The notes beneath the pieces are model-generated. The model was given only the letters and a program-made list of their open reading frames with translations. It made no database searches and was not told the origin of the DNA. A stretch of DNA of 64,000 bases, taken from contig DWWD01000020.1 of assembly GCA_019119895.1 (NCBI GenBank), positions 62,001 to 126,000 of the forward strand. The letters run 5' to 3'. Below are positions 7,755 through 17,111 of this stretch, one piece after another; the first letter of the stretch is position 1, and each line of letters begins with the position of its first letter. Source of the stretch: Candidatus Anaerostipes avistercoris (GTDB lineage: Bacteria > Bacillota > Clostridia > Lachnospirales > Lachnospiraceae). Made by a program: the position numbers and the translations under genes.

Positions 7755-8423
7755 ATGGAAGCATTTCAGGTAGTGGAAACATTTGTAAGCATCAATGGTG
7801 AGGGAAAAAAGGCAGGAAGGCTGGCAATGTTTATCCGGCTGAAAGGCTGCAATCTCAATTGCTCTTATTGTGATACGAAATGGGCAAATGAGCGTAAAGC
7901 TGCTTTTGAGCTTATGACCACAGATCAGATTACTGCGAGAATCCGGGAGTCCGGAGTTTCTCTTGTAACTCTGACCGGAGGAGAACCTCTGCTGGATCAG
8001 AATATCGGTGAGCTGATCGGAAGCATTCTGATGCTGCCGCAGGTGGAGCTGGAGATTGAGACCAACGGGAGTGTGCCGATCCGGATGTTCCGGGAGAGAG
8101 ACGCCAGACTTACCATGACCATGGATTATAAGCTGCCTTCCAGTAATATGGAAGAATCTATGTACCTGGAGAACATGGAAGAACTGAAACCGTGGGATGT
8201 GGTGAAATTTGTGATCGGAAGTGAAGAGGATCTGATCAGAGCGAAAGAAATCATCGACCGGTTTTCCCTGTGTGAGAAAGCAATCGTATATTTCAGTCCG
8301 GTATTCGGAACCATTGAACCGGCGAGAATCGTAGAATATATGAAAGAGGAACATTTAAATAAAGTAAGATTTCAGATCCAGATCCATAAGGTGGTCTGGG
8401 ATCCGGATAAAACCGGAGTGTAG
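7755..8423 (+). CDS. queE: 7-carboxy-7-deazaguanine synthase (radical SAM)
   Basis: Radical SAM enzyme making 7-carboxy-7-deazaguanine from carboxytetrahydropterin. The [4Fe-4S] motif is C32-x3-C36-x2-C39 in KGCNLNCSYCDTKW, preceded by the family signature SINGEGKKAGRL; VTLTGGEPLL is the SAM-contacting GGE segment. I start at ATG 7755, which has GGAG 6 bases upstream and gives the canonical MEAFQVVETF beginning; an upstream in-frame ATG at 7716 would overlap queD. At 222 residues it is family length. Follows queD by one base. Confidence 0.92.
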   Translation: MEAFQVVETFVSINGEGKKAGRLAMFIRLKGCNLNCSYCDTKWANERKAAFELMTTDQITARIRESGVSLVTLTGGEPLLDQNIGELIGSILMLPQVELEIETNGSVPIRMFRERDARLTMTMDYKLPSSNMEESMYLENMEELKPWDVVKFVIGSEEDLIRAKEIIDRFSLCEKAIVYFSPVFGTIEPARIVEYMKEEHLNKVRFQIQIHKVVWDPDKTGV

Positions 8424-8432
8424 GAGGAAATT

Positions 8433-9020
8433 ATGGCAATCGATAAAGAAGCAATAAAAGAACATATCAGAGGAATTTTAGTCGCTCTGGGGGATGACCC
8501 GGAGAGAGAAGGACTGAAGGAAACCCCGGACCGGGTGGCAAAAATGTATGAAGAAGTATTTGAGGGAATGAATTATTCCAATCATGAGATCGCGCAGATG
8601 TTTTCCAAGACATTTGAGGATGATCTGACGGTAAAAGATCATAAAGATATGGTAATCGTAAAAGATATCGATATGTTCAGCTATTGCGAACATCATATGG
8701 CTCTGATGTACGACATGAAAGCCGCAGTCGCCTATATTCCGAACAACAAGGTGCTGGGGCTCAGCAAGATTGCCAGAATCTGCGATATGGTAGGAAAACG
8801 GCTGCAGCTTCAGGAGAGGATCGGAAGCGATATTGCGGATATCATTATGGAAGTGGCGGAGTGTGAGGATGTGGCAGTTTATATTGAAGGGTGCCATAGC
8901 TGCATGAGTGCCAGAGGAATTAAGAAAAATAACGCAAAGACAGTGACGACTACATTAAGAGGAGCATTTGAGACAGACGATATGCTGCGCTGGCATTTTA
9001 TGACCCAGGCAGGGAAATAG
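8433..9020 (+). CDS. folE: GTP cyclohydrolase I
   Basis: Opens GTP to 7,8-dihydroneopterin triphosphate, the entry step for queuosine and for folate. Zinc and active-site residues are visible: Cys/His in [10 protein letters not shown] and the second zinc Cys in [34 protein letters not shown] is the conserved core. The 195 residues are standard for the type IA enzyme. Placement inside the queuosine operon suggests its main task here is feeding QueD, with folate as possible second use. AGGAGG before the start. Confidence 0.93.
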   Translation: MAIDKEAIKEHIRGILVALGDDPEREGLKETPDRVAKMYEEVFEGMNYSNHEIAQMFSKTFEDDLTVKDHKDMVIVKDIDMFSYCEHHMALMYDMKAAVAYIPNNKVLGLSKIARICDMVGKRLQLQERIGSDIADIIMEVAECEDVAVYIEGCHSCMSARGIKKNNAKTVTTTLRGAFETDDMLRWHFMTQAGK

Positions 9021-9032
9021 GAGGAGAGACAG

Positions 9033-9692
9033 ATGAGTAAACCGACAAAAGCCGTTGTCGTATTCAGCGGCGGACAGGACAGCACGACATGCCTTTTCTG
9101 GGCAAAACAGAAATATGAAGAGGTCATTGCCCTTTCTTTTGATTATGGGCAGAAACATGTAAAGGAACTGGAATGTGCAAAACAAATTTGCAGGAAGCAC
9201 GGAATTGAACACCATATCCTGGATATGGCGCTGTTAAATCAGCTGGCACCTAATTCCCTGACCAGAGCCGATATCGAAGTGGATCACGAGGCTCCGGAAG
9301 AAGGAACGCCGAATTCTTTTGTAGATGGAAGAAATATGCTGTTTCTCACGTTTGCGGCTGTTTTTGCGAAACAGAGACATATTCATGTGCTTGTGACGGG
9401 AGTTTCACAAAGTGACTTCAGCGGATATCCGGACTGCCGTCATGTATTTATTTCTTCGCTGGAAACTACACTGACACTGGCAATGGATTATGAATTTGAG
9501 GTGATTACGCCGCTGATGTGGATTGACAAGAAAGAAACATGGGCCATGGCAGACCGGCTGGGCGTATTTGACATTGTCAGAAATGAGACGCTGACCTGTT
9601 ATAATGGCGTGATGGGTGACGGATGCGGGGAATGTCCGGCATGTAAACTGCGAAAGAAAGGACTGGATGCCTATCTTGCGGAAAAAAAGTAA
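9033..9692 (+). CDS. queC: 7-cyano-7-deazaguanine (preQ0) synthase
   Basis: ATP-dependent conversion of carboxydeazaguanine to preQ0. The PP-loop SGGQDSTTC near residue 12 binds ATP, and the C-terminal zinc site is [16 protein letters not shown] plus an upstream Cys in LTCYNGVMG. The 219 residues match the family. Last gene of the operon; no queF (preQ0 reductase) follows, so conversion to preQ1 must be encoded elsewhere. No strong terminator follows the stop. Confidence 0.93.
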   Translation: MSKPTKAVVVFSGGQDSTTCLFWAKQKYEEVIALSFDYGQKHVKELECAKQICRKHGIEHHILDMALLNQLAPNSLTRADIEVDHEAPEEGTPNSFVDGRNMLFLTFAAVFAKQRHIHVLVTGVSQSDFSGYPDCRHVFISSLETTLTLAMDYEFEVITPLMWIDKKETWAMADRLGVFDIVRNETLTCYNGVMGDGCGECPACKLRKKGLDAYLAEKK

Positions 9693-9729
9693 AGATTTGT
9701 TAAAATCTCATAAAATGCAGAAGAATGGC

Positions 9730-9757
9730 TTGATAAATATTAGTTAAAATGTATAAT
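9730..9757 (+). promoter_or_regulatory. Promoter of the alcohol dehydrogenase gene
   Basis: TTGATA at 9730-9735 and TATAAT at 9752-9757, 16 bases apart. Confidence 0.65.
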
Positions 9758-9838
9758 AGAAGTGTAGGCGTCAACGGAATGGCCAGAGAAAGATGTTAGA
9801 CAGAACGGTTCATTCCACAACATAAAGGAGAAGTTGTT

Positions 9839-11014
9839 ATGGGAAGATTTACATTACCTAGAGACTTGTATTTTGGAGAGGGCTCTCTGGAGACGTTAAA
9901 GACACTGAAGGGAAAGAAAGCTGTTTTATGCCTGGGCGGAGGTTCCATGAAACGATTTGGATTTGTGGATCAGGTCGTTGGATATCTGAAAGAAGCAGGC
10001 ATTGAGACAAAGCTCATTGAAGGAATCGAGCCGGATCCTTCTGTAGAAACGGTTATGAAAGGCGCCGAAATTATGAGAGAATTTGAGCCGGACCTGATCG
10101 TTGCCATGGGAGGAGGATCACCGATTGATGCCGCAAAAGCAATGTGGGTATTTTATGAGCATCCGGAAACGACGTTTGATGATATCAAAGATCCTTTCAC
10201 AATTCCGGAATTAAGGAATAAGGCAACGTTTATCGCAATTCCGTCTACATCAGGAACAGCGACGGAAGTAACGGCATTTTCTGTTATTACAGATTATGCA
10301 GCCGGAATCAAATATCCGCTGGCAGACTACGAGATTACGCCGGATATCGCCATTGTTGATCCGAAACTGGCAGAGACTATGCCGCCGACACTGACAGCAC
10401 ATACAGGAATGGATGCTCTGACCCATGCGATTGAGGCGTATGTGGCAGGACTGCATTCCCCATTTTCTGATCCGCTTGCGCTGCAGGCTATTGAAATGAT
10501 TTTTGACAATCTGAAAGCATCCTATGAAGGAGATATGGAAGCAAGAGGCAATATGCATATTGCGCAGTGCCTGGCAGGAATGGCATTCTCCAATGCGCTG
10601 CTTGGAATCGTACACTCTCTGGCACATAAGACAGGAGCTGTATTTGATACAGGACATATTCCACATGGATGCGCCAACGCAATTTACCTGCCGTATGTTA
10701 TCCAGTTTAATGCGAAAGTCTGCGAAGACCGTTTTGCAATGATCGCAAGGAAACTGGGACTTCCGGGCGTGACAGACAAAGCCCTGACCTTATCACTGAT
10801 CGAGGCTGTAAGAAAGCTCAGAGCAAGTCTTGGCATTGTTTCTAATCTGAAAGACTTTGGTGTCAAAGAAGATGAATTCCTTGAGAAGAAACATATGATC
10901 GCAGAACGCGCGGTGGGAGATGCATGTACCGGATCTAATCCTAGAGAGACATCTGTGGAAGATATGGAAAAGGTATTAGAGTGCATCTATTATGGAAAAG
11001 ATGTAACATTCTAG
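9839..11014 (+). CDS. Iron-containing alcohol dehydrogenase
   Basis: NAD(P)-dependent alcohol dehydrogenase of the Fe-ADH superfamily (butanol/propanediol dehydrogenase-like), reducing fermentation aldehydes in the cytosol. The nucleotide motif GGGSPIDAAKAM is near residue 95; metal ligands are visible as Asp in PKLAETMPP-MDALTHAIEAY region, His in HSLAHKTGAV and His in HIPHGCANAIYLP. At 391 residues it is full length. It has its own promoter and a strong terminator, so it is probably monocistronic. Exact substrate not inferable. Confidence 0.9.
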   Translation: MGRFTLPRDLYFGEGSLETLKTLKGKKAVLCLGGGSMKRFGFVDQVVGYLKEAGIETKLIEGIEPDPSVETVMKGAEIMREFEPDLIVAMGGGSPIDAAKAMWVFYEHPETTFDDIKDPFTIPELRNKATFIAIPSTSGTATEVTAFSVITDYAAGIKYPLADYEITPDIAIVDPKLAETMPPTLTAHTGMDALTHAIEAYVAGLHSPFSDPLALQAIEMIFDNLKASYEGDMEARGNMHIAQCLAGMAFSNALLGIVHSLAHKTGAVFDTGHIPHGCANAIYLPYVIQFNAKVCEDRFAMIARKLGLPGVTDKALTLSLIEAVRKLRASLGIVSNLKDFGVKEDEFLEKKHMIAERAVGDACTGSNPRETSVEDMEKVLECIYYGKDVTF

Positions 11015-11040
11015 AAAATCAGATATAAATGAAAATCCGG

Positions 11041-11083
11041 AGATGATGGTTAACAATGCATTAACCATCATCTCTCTTTTTAT
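11041..11083 (+). terminator. Intrinsic terminator
   Basis: GAGATGATGGTTAA pairs with TTAACCATCATCTC around a 7-base loop, followed by TCTTTTTAT. Confidence 0.85.
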
Positions 11084-11137
11084 CTAAAATTTGCAGGAAA
11101 TAAAATGACCGGAAGGGATGAATTGTTTCCGCAAATC

Positions 11138-11146
11138 TGGTACAAT
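11138..11146 (+). promoter_or_regulatory. Extended -10 promoter of the dipeptidase gene
   Basis: TGGTACAAT at 11138-11146 is an extended -10 box; no good -35 match is seen at the right distance. Confidence 0.45.
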
Positions 11147-11212
11147 AGAGAGCAGTAGAAATGATATGAAACTTTCATATCAAATAAAAATAGTAGAAGG
11201 GAAGAGTTTACA

Positions 11213-12673
11213 ATGGAATACAAGATTACAGGATATCAGCCGGAAAAATTGTTCCATTTCTTTGAGGAAATCAGCGCAATTCCGAGGGGATCAGGAAATG
11301 AAAAAGGAATTAGTGATTACCTCGTATCCTTTGCCAGAGAAAGAGGCCTGTGGGTACATCAGGATGAAGCATTCAATGTAATCATCAAAAAGGAAGGCAG
11401 CGAGGGAGCAAAAGATCTTCCTGCTGTGATGCTTCAGGGACATATCGATATGGTATGTGAGAAAATTGCGGGAGTCGACCATGATTTTACAAAGGACGGC
11501 CTGGAACTGGTTGTTAAAGATGGCGTTCTGACAGCTAATGGAACGACGCTGGGCGCAGACAACGGAGTGGCGGCTGCCCTGATGCTCATGGTACTGGATG
11601 ATGAAGATATCAAACATCCTCCGGTGGAATGTGTATTTACAACAGAAGAAGAAGTGGGACTAAACGGGGCGAAAGCTCTTGACAAATCTCTGATCTCAGC
11701 CCGTCTCATGATCAATATGGATTCTGAGGAAGAGGGAATTGCAACGGTAAGCTGTGCGGGGGGACTCCGCATTGAATGCAGCAGAAAAATTATCCGGGAA
11801 GCGGCGGAAGGAACACTGGTTAAAATTGCCATATCCGGTCTCAAGGGCGGTCATTCCGGCACAGATATTGATCTGGAGCGGAAAAATGCCAATCTCGTAA
11901 TGGCAAGAGTGGTATATCAGCTGATGAAACATACAGACGGAAAACTGGTAACTTTTGCCGGAGGAACCAAGGATAACGCTATTCCAAGAGAATGCGAGGC
12001 GTCTCTGGTTTATGCTGATCCGGAAGAAGCGAGGAAAGCAGAAGAAATGGCTGAAAATCTTGCGGGAATCCTGGCAGATGAGATTACCCCGCATGAAGAA
12101 GGATTTATATGCGAGGTAACAACAGAAGAAGAACAGAAAGTAAAGGCTGTGTCTGCAGAAGACGCCAAAGCGTATGTAACAGCAATTTATCTTGCGCCAA
12201 ACGGCGTTCAGAGCCGCAATATCAAAATGGACCGGTTTGTGGTGAATTCTGCGAATCTTGGCGTAGTACGTGCGGATGAAGGTCAGCTGATTCTTGTATT
12301 TTCACCGCGATCTTCTGTAGCGTCCCTTCAGGACGAACTGAAGGCAAGGATCGGGCTTCTGGCAGATACCTTCGGATTTACCACAGAATACAGCGGAGAA
12401 TATCCGGGATGGAATTTCCGGGAAGAATCCCGCATCCGTGAAGTATTTAAAGAAAGCTACAGAGAATTGTTCGGCGAAGAACTGCAGACAGAAGCTCTTC
12501 ATGCAGGACTGGAGTGCGGTTTGTTCTGCGACGCGATTCCTGGACTGGACGCTATTGCTGTCGGTCCGCAGCTGTATCATGTCCATACGCCGGAAGAGAA
12601 TCTTCCGTTGGATTCTTTTGAAAGATTTTATAAATTATTAAAAGATGTATTAAGAAGACTGGCAGAAAAATAA
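11213..12673 (+). CDS. pepD: Aminoacyl-histidine dipeptidase (M20 family, PepD-like)
   Basis: Cytosolic dinuclear-metal dipeptidase of the M20C group (Xaa-His / carnosine-type). Metal-site stretches are in order MLQGHIDMVCE, TLGADNGVAAAL and TTEEEVGLNGAKAL with the general base Glu, and a late His in QLYHVHTPEENL. The 486 residues match PepD. Residues ~215-390 form the inserted dimerisation lid typical of the family (ISGLKGGHSGTDI begins it). Likely monocistronic, ended by the terminator at 12713. Confidence 0.9.
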   Translation: MEYKITGYQPEKLFHFFEEISAIPRGSGNEKGISDYLVSFARERGLWVHQDEAFNVIIKKEGSEGAKDLPAVMLQGHIDMVCEKIAGVDHDFTKDGLELVVKDGVLTANGTTLGADNGVAAALMLMVLDDEDIKHPPVECVFTTEEEVGLNGAKALDKSLISARLMINMDSEEEGIATVSCAGGLRIECSRKIIREAAEGTLVKIAISGLKGGHSGTDIDLERKNANLVMARVVYQLMKHTDGKLVTFAGGTKDNAIPRECEASLVYADPEEARKAEEMAENLAGILADEITPHEEGFICEVTTEEEQKVKAVSAEDAKAYVTAIYLAPNGVQSRNIKMDRFVVNSANLGVVRADEGQLILVFSPRSSVASLQDELKARIGLLADTFGFTTEYSGEYPGWNFREESRIREVFKESYRELFGEELQTEALHAGLECGLFCDAIPGLDAIAVGPQLYHVHTPEENLPLDSFERFYKLLKDVLRRLAEK

Positions 12674-12712
12674 GACCGGACGGGTCTGATCCAGAATAAA
12701 GTGTCAACAGAA

Positions 12713-12764
12713 AAAACCGGATGGATTCGCAGCTGATGCTGCGGGTTCATCCGGTTTTCTATTA
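12713..12764. terminator. Bidirectional terminator between convergent genes
   Basis: AAAACCGGATG and CATCCGGTTTT pair around an inner GCAGC/GCTGC hairpin; A-rich and T-rich flanks serve both strands. It separates pepD from the minus-strand OPT operon. Confidence 0.8.
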
Positions 12765-13118
12765 TTTTCTATATCGGTAGAGAATCTTTCCATTTTTTCT
12801 TTCTTCCGTAATCATCTTCTGTTTCAGCATATACGGAAGAATAGAATTCAGAAATTCTCTGGGATTTGTAACCGCCAGCTGTTTGCTTTGAAACGGCTGT
12901 TTCGCGGTTAGATCTTTTACCACGGGTTCCAGTTCTCTGCGGGTCATAGGACCGTTTTTTCGCAGAGTCTTTCGGATTTTTGCAATTCCTTTCGAGCTGA
13001 GCATATTGGATAAATCCTGTTTCTGGCGCATGGTCCGCCACAGTCCCCATCCGTAGATCAGGGCAGTAGCGGCTGCAAACAGGAGTACATATGGAATATA
13101 ATGAAGTATCAGCTGCAT
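12762..13118 (-). CDS. Membrane-anchored winged-helix-like protein of unknown function
   Basis: A 118-residue protein I cannot assign to a named family. Residues ~3-26 form one membrane helix (IPYVLLFAAATALIYGW). The remainder is basic and helical, with a pattern like a winged helix: IRKTLRKNGPMTRRELEPVV, then a strand-rich end KMITEERKNGKILYRYRK. It overlaps the PqqD-like gene upstream by 10 bases and is the last gene of the OPT operon, so it is probably co-translated with it. It may link the transporter to DNA, RNA or a cytosolic partner; that is inference. Confidence 0.7.
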   Translation of the reverse strand: MQLILHYIPYVLLFAAATALIYGWGLWRTMRQKQDLSNMLSSKGIAKIRKTLRKNGPMTRRELEPVVKDLTAKQPFQSKQLAVTNPREFLNSILPYMLKQKMITEERKNGKILYRYRK

Positions 13119-13462
13119 GTTTCTCCTTTCCAGTGAATCATATGATTATCATGAAGGATTTCCAGAAATTTGATCAGCCGGGAAAGGGATTTCTCCATAT
13201 CCGGGTATTCGGCTTCCAGTTTTTTTGATAATTGATGCACATCGCTGGAATCGTCAATAGAAAGCCAGACAAAACTTCCGTAACCGTCCAGTTTGATGTC
13301 GCTGACTCGAGGGCGGTGGAAAAATTTCTGGGCGATCCGATGGTAAAACCCTGTCCACTCCACAAAGAGTGTGACGATCCCATTTTCATCGGTCTGATAT
13401 TCAATATCCGGGTTCCTAACCGGTACAAAATCCAGATAATTCCGTTGGTTTTTTGCTTTCAT
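13109..13462 (-). CDS. PqqD-family (RRE-like) protein
   Basis: 117-residue protein with the PqqD fold, the small winged helix that delivers a peptide to a modifying radical SAM enzyme. Evidence: N-terminal strand NYLDFVPVRNP, the central KLDGYGSFVWLSIDDSSDVHQLSKKL (here cited by its ends KLDGYGSFVW and HQLSKKL), and a helix before the end KFLEILHDNHMI, as in family members. It starts 3 bases after the OPT transporter stop. No radical SAM maturase or precursor peptide is next to it, so its partner may be the transporter or a distant enzyme. Confidence 0.75.
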   Translation of the reverse strand: MKAKNQRNYLDFVPVRNPDIEYQTDENGIVTLFVEWTGFYHRIAQKFFHRPRVSDIKLDGYGSFVWLSIDDSSDVHQLSKKLEAEYPDMEKSLSRLIKFLEILHDNHMIHWKGETCS

Positions 13463-13465
13463 TTC

Positions 13466-15343
13466 TTATTTTTCCTTCTTCATGCACAGGGCATATAATC
13501 CTGCCAGCAGTACGATAAAGATGATCAGACTGCCAATCTGAGGCAGTGAGAACGGAAGGGTGATTACAGTATCTAATTTAGCCACGGCAATGACAGCCAG
13601 CACGATACCCATAATACCTTCTCCGGCGATCAGTCCGGATGTAAAGAGAACGCCGCGGTCGGTACGTTCTTTCTTTTCTTTCTCTGTACCTTTGACATGT
13701 TCTACGATAAAACGTACGATTCCGCCGGCCATGATTCCAGCACTTAAGCTGAACGGCAGATACATTCCGACAGCAAACGGCATAACCGGTACTTTCAGAA
13801 TTTCAATAACGATTGCAATAAAGACACCGGTAAAAATCAGAGCCCATGGAAGCTGAGCATTCATGATACCTTCTACCAGCATTTTCATCATAGTTGCCTG
13901 AGCGGCAGGAATCTGTTCTGTTCCGTATCCCCATGCTTCATTCAGCAGATAAAGAACGAAGCCGATGGCTGCTGCAGAGACAAGGACACCGATCATTTCA
14001 CCGATCTGCTGCTTTTTAGGTGTAGCACCTACAATAAATCCTGTTTTCAGGTCCTGGGAAGTATCACCGGCAATTGCCGCAACGATACAGATGATACCGC
14101 CGATGGCAATAGCTCCTACCATACCGGTTGTTCCTGTAGTTCCTGTAGCTTTCAGTACCAGTGTGGCAATGATCAGTGTTGCGATCGCCATACCGGATAC
14201 CGGGTTATTGGAAGATCCGATAAGACCAACCATACGGGAAGAAACAGACGCAAAGAAAAAGCCGAAAATAACGACGATCAGTGCGCCGATCGGATTAACC
14301 GGGAAGGTAGGGATCAGCCAGATTGCCACTGCGATCACAACAATAATACCGATCAGAAGCGGCATCGGGAGATCCTGCTGGGTACGAGGCGCGTTTTTGT
14401 CAGTATGCTTTTTAGACATACTGGACATAGCCTGCTTAAAGGTCCGGATGATCAGAGGAAATGTTTTGATCAGACTGATCATACCACCTGCGGCTACGGC
14501 GCCGGCGCCGATATATTTAATATAGTTATTCCAGATATCGCTTGGAGCCATGGAAGAAATAGGATCAGTTCCAGGGAAGACGACAGCGTCTCCACCAAAC
14601 AGTGCGATCAGAGGCATCAGCACGAACCAGCTTAATGTACCTCCCGCCAGCATATAACTGGAAATTTTTGGCCCGCAGATATAACCGACACCTGCAAGAG
14701 ACGGAAGTACCTGGATTCCGATCTGGGAACCGGCGTAACTCTTGAAGGCATATCCTATTTCGCTTGGGAATAAATGCAGTCCGTCTGCCACAAATTTATA
14801 AACAGCGGCAATACCGAGTCCTGCAAATACGGTTCCGGCTTTGGAACCTCCTTCTTCTCCGGCAAGAAGCACTTCGGCATAGGCTGTTCCCTCCGGGAAC
14901 GGCAGGGTTCCGTGTTCTTCCACAATCAGTGCCTGACGGAGCGGAACCATGAAGCATACACCGAGGATACCGCCGAACAGGGCAATCAGGAAGATGGTCA
15001 TAATGCTTGGGAATGCAATTTTTCCTTCTTCTGCCCATAAAAACAGAGCCGGAAGAGTAAAAATTGCTCCTGCGGCAACAGATTCACCGGCAGAACCGAT
15101 GGTCTGTACCAGGTTGTTCTCAAGAATGGAATCTCTCCGCAGGATGACACGAATGATTCCCATAGAAATAACGGCCGCAGGGATAGAAGCGGAAATCGTC
15201 ATTCCAACGAGAAGTCCAAGATACGCATTGGCAGCGCCAAATACAATAGCAAGAAGGATACCAATCAAGAGAGAAGTGACAGTAAATTCCGGTACGATTT
15301 TATCCGCCGGAATGTACGGTTTGAATTCTGACTTGTTGTCCAT
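13466..15343 (-). CDS. OPT-family oligopeptide transporter
   Basis: Proton-coupled peptide or metal-chelate transporter of the OPT superfamily. The 625 residues carry about 14 membrane helices with Gly-rich stretches, for example FGAANAYLGLLVGMTISASIP split over residues ~35-55 and GGTLSWFVLMPLIALFGG near 235. AAAGGA lies before the start. First gene of a three-gene operon with a PqqD-like and a winged-helix membrane protein, an association suggesting a peptide substrate. Substrate unknown. Confidence 0.88.
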   Translation of the reverse strand: MDNKSEFKPYIPADKIVPEFTVTSLLIGILLAIVFGAANAYLGLLVGMTISASIPAAVISMGIIRVILRRDSILENNLVQTIGSAGESVAAGAIFTLPALFLWAEEGKIAFPSIMTIFLIALFGGILGVCFMVPLRQALIVEEHGTLPFPEGTAYAEVLLAGEEGGSKAGTVFAGLGIAAVYKFVADGLHLFPSEIGYAFKSYAGSQIGIQVLPSLAGVGYICGPKISSYMLAGGTLSWFVLMPLIALFGGDAVVFPGTDPISSMAPSDIWNNYIKYIGAGAVAAGGMISLIKTFPLIIRTFKQAMSSMSKKHTDKNAPRTQQDLPMPLLIGIIVVIAVAIWLIPTFPVNPIGALIVVIFGFFFASVSSRMVGLIGSSNNPVSGMAIATLIIATLVLKATGTTGTTGMVGAIAIGGIICIVAAIAGDTSQDLKTGFIVGATPKKQQIGEMIGVLVSAAAIGFVLYLLNEAWGYGTEQIPAAQATMMKMLVEGIMNAQLPWALIFTGVFIAIVIEILKVPVMPFAVGMYLPFSLSAGIMAGGIVRFIVEHVKGTEKEKKERTDRGVLFTSGLIAGEGIMGIVLAVIAVAKLDTVITLPFSLPQIGSLIIFIVLLAGLYALCMKKEK

Positions 15344-15431
15344 TGAAATTCATTCCTTTCTTAAAGATATTTTAACGTTTTCTTAACGCACAAAGAAAAT
15401 TATAACATTATGCGCGGATAAAAGGAAGTGA

Positions 15432-15481
15432 AAAATGCAGAAAAAAGAAGAATTTCAAAAGGTGTATCTTCTCTGCATTTA
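15432..15481 (-). terminator. Possible terminator after the MATE gene
   Basis: On the minus strand AAATGCAGA and TCTGCATTT flank a ~30-base loop, followed by T-rich sequence. The long loop makes it weaker than the others. Confidence 0.4.
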
Positions 15482-16849
15482 TTCTTTCAGAGACGGATAT
15501 TTTCTAAGTTCCCATACTGCAAATCCTATGGCAAATGCTGCCGCAACAGAATCGGCGATCGGTGCAGAATACATAACGCCGTCAATTCCGAAAAACATCG
15601 GAAGAATGACCATCAGCGGCAGAAGGAAAATAATCTGGCGGGTCAGAGAGATGAAGATACCCCGGCTGGCTTTTCCGATGGCCGTGAAGAAATTCGATGT
15701 AATCGGCTGAATACCATTTATAAAAGTGCAGAACAGGAAAATCCTGAAAAATCTCTCGGCAAATTGGTAGTATGCTTCACTTTCAGAACCGAAAATCCCG
15801 ATAATCTGCCGTGGGAAAAACTGAAAGCATAAAAAGGCAGCGGTGCTGATCAGTGTAGCGGAAGCAATGGCTTTCAGGTATGCTTCTTTTACACGTCGAA
15901 GTTTGTCGGCGCCGTAATTAAAGCTGATGATCGGCTGCAGCCCCTGGGAAATACCGATATTGACTGAAAAGAAAATCATATTGACTTTTGTGATGATACC
16001 GGCGCATGCCAGAGGGATATCACTTCCATAGGAAGAAGCGGCACCATATCGTGTCAATACATTATTCATCACAATCTGAACGGTCATCATGGCAAGCTGA
16101 TTGAAGCATGGAGCCATGCCCAGGGAGGCGATTTTTCTGAAATAGCCAAAATTCGGTTTTAATTCTTTCTTTCCTATTTTTACTGTTTTATAACGGGTCA
16201 GATATCCGATGACCATAATGCCGGATACAACCTGACCGATTACAGTGGCCCATGCGGCTCCTGCAATTCCCATATCGAAAACAAAAATAAACAATGGATC
16301 CAAAATTGTGTTTATGATGGCTCCGGTCAGGGTGCAGACCATGGAAAACTTAGGGCTTCCATCTGCACGGACAAGATTGGTTCCGCCTGTTGTGAGAATC
16401 AGGAACGGGAATCCCAAAGAAGTAATGCCGGTATAAACAATGGAATAATCCAGTACTTTTGGAGTTGCGCCAAACAGGAGCATCAAAGGCTCTAAAAAGA
16501 TCCTGGTTACGACACAGAGAAGGATGCCAAGGGAGAGGAGCAGTACGATAGTGTTGCCGGCGAAGGAAGCAGCCCGTTTCTTCTGACCGCGCCCCATGGA
16601 AAGATTAAAATTAGCCGCGCCGCCAACGCCGCACATCAGGGCAATCGCAGTGCAGATCATGACAAGGGGAAAAGCTACATTGGTGGCGGCATTTCCCAGC
16701 ATGCCGATGCTTCTTCCGATAAAAAACTGGTCTACCATATTATAGAGGGCACTGACCAGCATAGCTACAATACTCGGGACCGCAAAGCGCACCAGCAGAG
16801 TGCCGATGTTTTCGGAGCCCAGAGGATTTTCTTTTTTTAACTCATTCAT
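15479..16849 (-). CDS. MATE-family efflux transporter
   Basis: Cation-driven multidrug/toxin exporter of the MATE family. 456 residues with two similar six-helix halves: the N half begins LLVRFAVPSIVAMLVSALYN and DQFFIGRSIG, the C half contains QPIISFNYGADKLRRVKEAY, a classic MATE stretch. Gly/Pro-rich helices and the basic central loop fit the family. It is divergent from gltB. No regulator is adjacent. Substrate unknown. Confidence 0.9.
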   Translation of the reverse strand: MNELKKENPLGSENIGTLLVRFAVPSIVAMLVSALYNMVDQFFIGRSIGMLGNAATNVAFPLVMICTAIALMCGVGGAANFNLSMGRGQKKRAASFAGNTIVLLLSLGILLCVVTRIFLEPLMLLFGATPKVLDYSIVYTGITSLGFPFLILTTGGTNLVRADGSPKFSMVCTLTGAIINTILDPLFIFVFDMGIAGAAWATVIGQVVSGIMVIGYLTRYKTVKIGKKELKPNFGYFRKIASLGMAPCFNQLAMMTVQIVMNNVLTRYGAASSYGSDIPLACAGIITKVNMIFFSVNIGISQGLQPIISFNYGADKLRRVKEAYLKAIASATLISTAAFLCFQFFPRQIIGIFGSESEAYYQFAERFFRIFLFCTFINGIQPITSNFFTAIGKASRGIFISLTRQIIFLLPLMVILPMFFGIDGVMYSAPIADSVAAAFAIGFAVWELRKYPSLKE

Positions 16850-17046
16850 AATTCATTCCTCATCTTTCGAAAATATTTCCAATTCCAGTATAATATAAAA
16901 AGAAAAACAGTACAATAATAGCGGAGCGCTTTTTCAGTCCAAATTGCGAAAATGAAGAAAATAAGGAAAAACTCAATAAAAAATCTGATAATATATCTAT
17001 AAATCCTTAAGATATCTAATAATCTGATAATTTAAGAATTTTTTTC

Positions 17047-17075
17047 TTTACAAGCCGAAGAAAGTTGTGTATGAT
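17047..17075 (+). promoter_or_regulatory. Promoter of gltBD
   Basis: TTTACA at 17047-17052 and TATGAT at 17070-17075, 17 bases apart. The 260-base gap to the MATE gene is AT-rich and contains AATCTGATAAT twice (~16980 and ~17020), possible sites for a regulator. Confidence 0.6.
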
Positions 17076-17111
17076 AAATGACAAATAAAAAATGACGAAG
17101 GGAGAAATAAG

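Noticed and set aside
9693-9738. Terminator after queC
   Set aside because: AGATTTGTTAAAATCT is a short AT-only hairpin without a clear T run.
13965-14525. 186-residue plus-strand open frame
   Set aside because: Antisense to the OPT transporter; Pro/Thr/Ile-rich shadow of its membrane helices.
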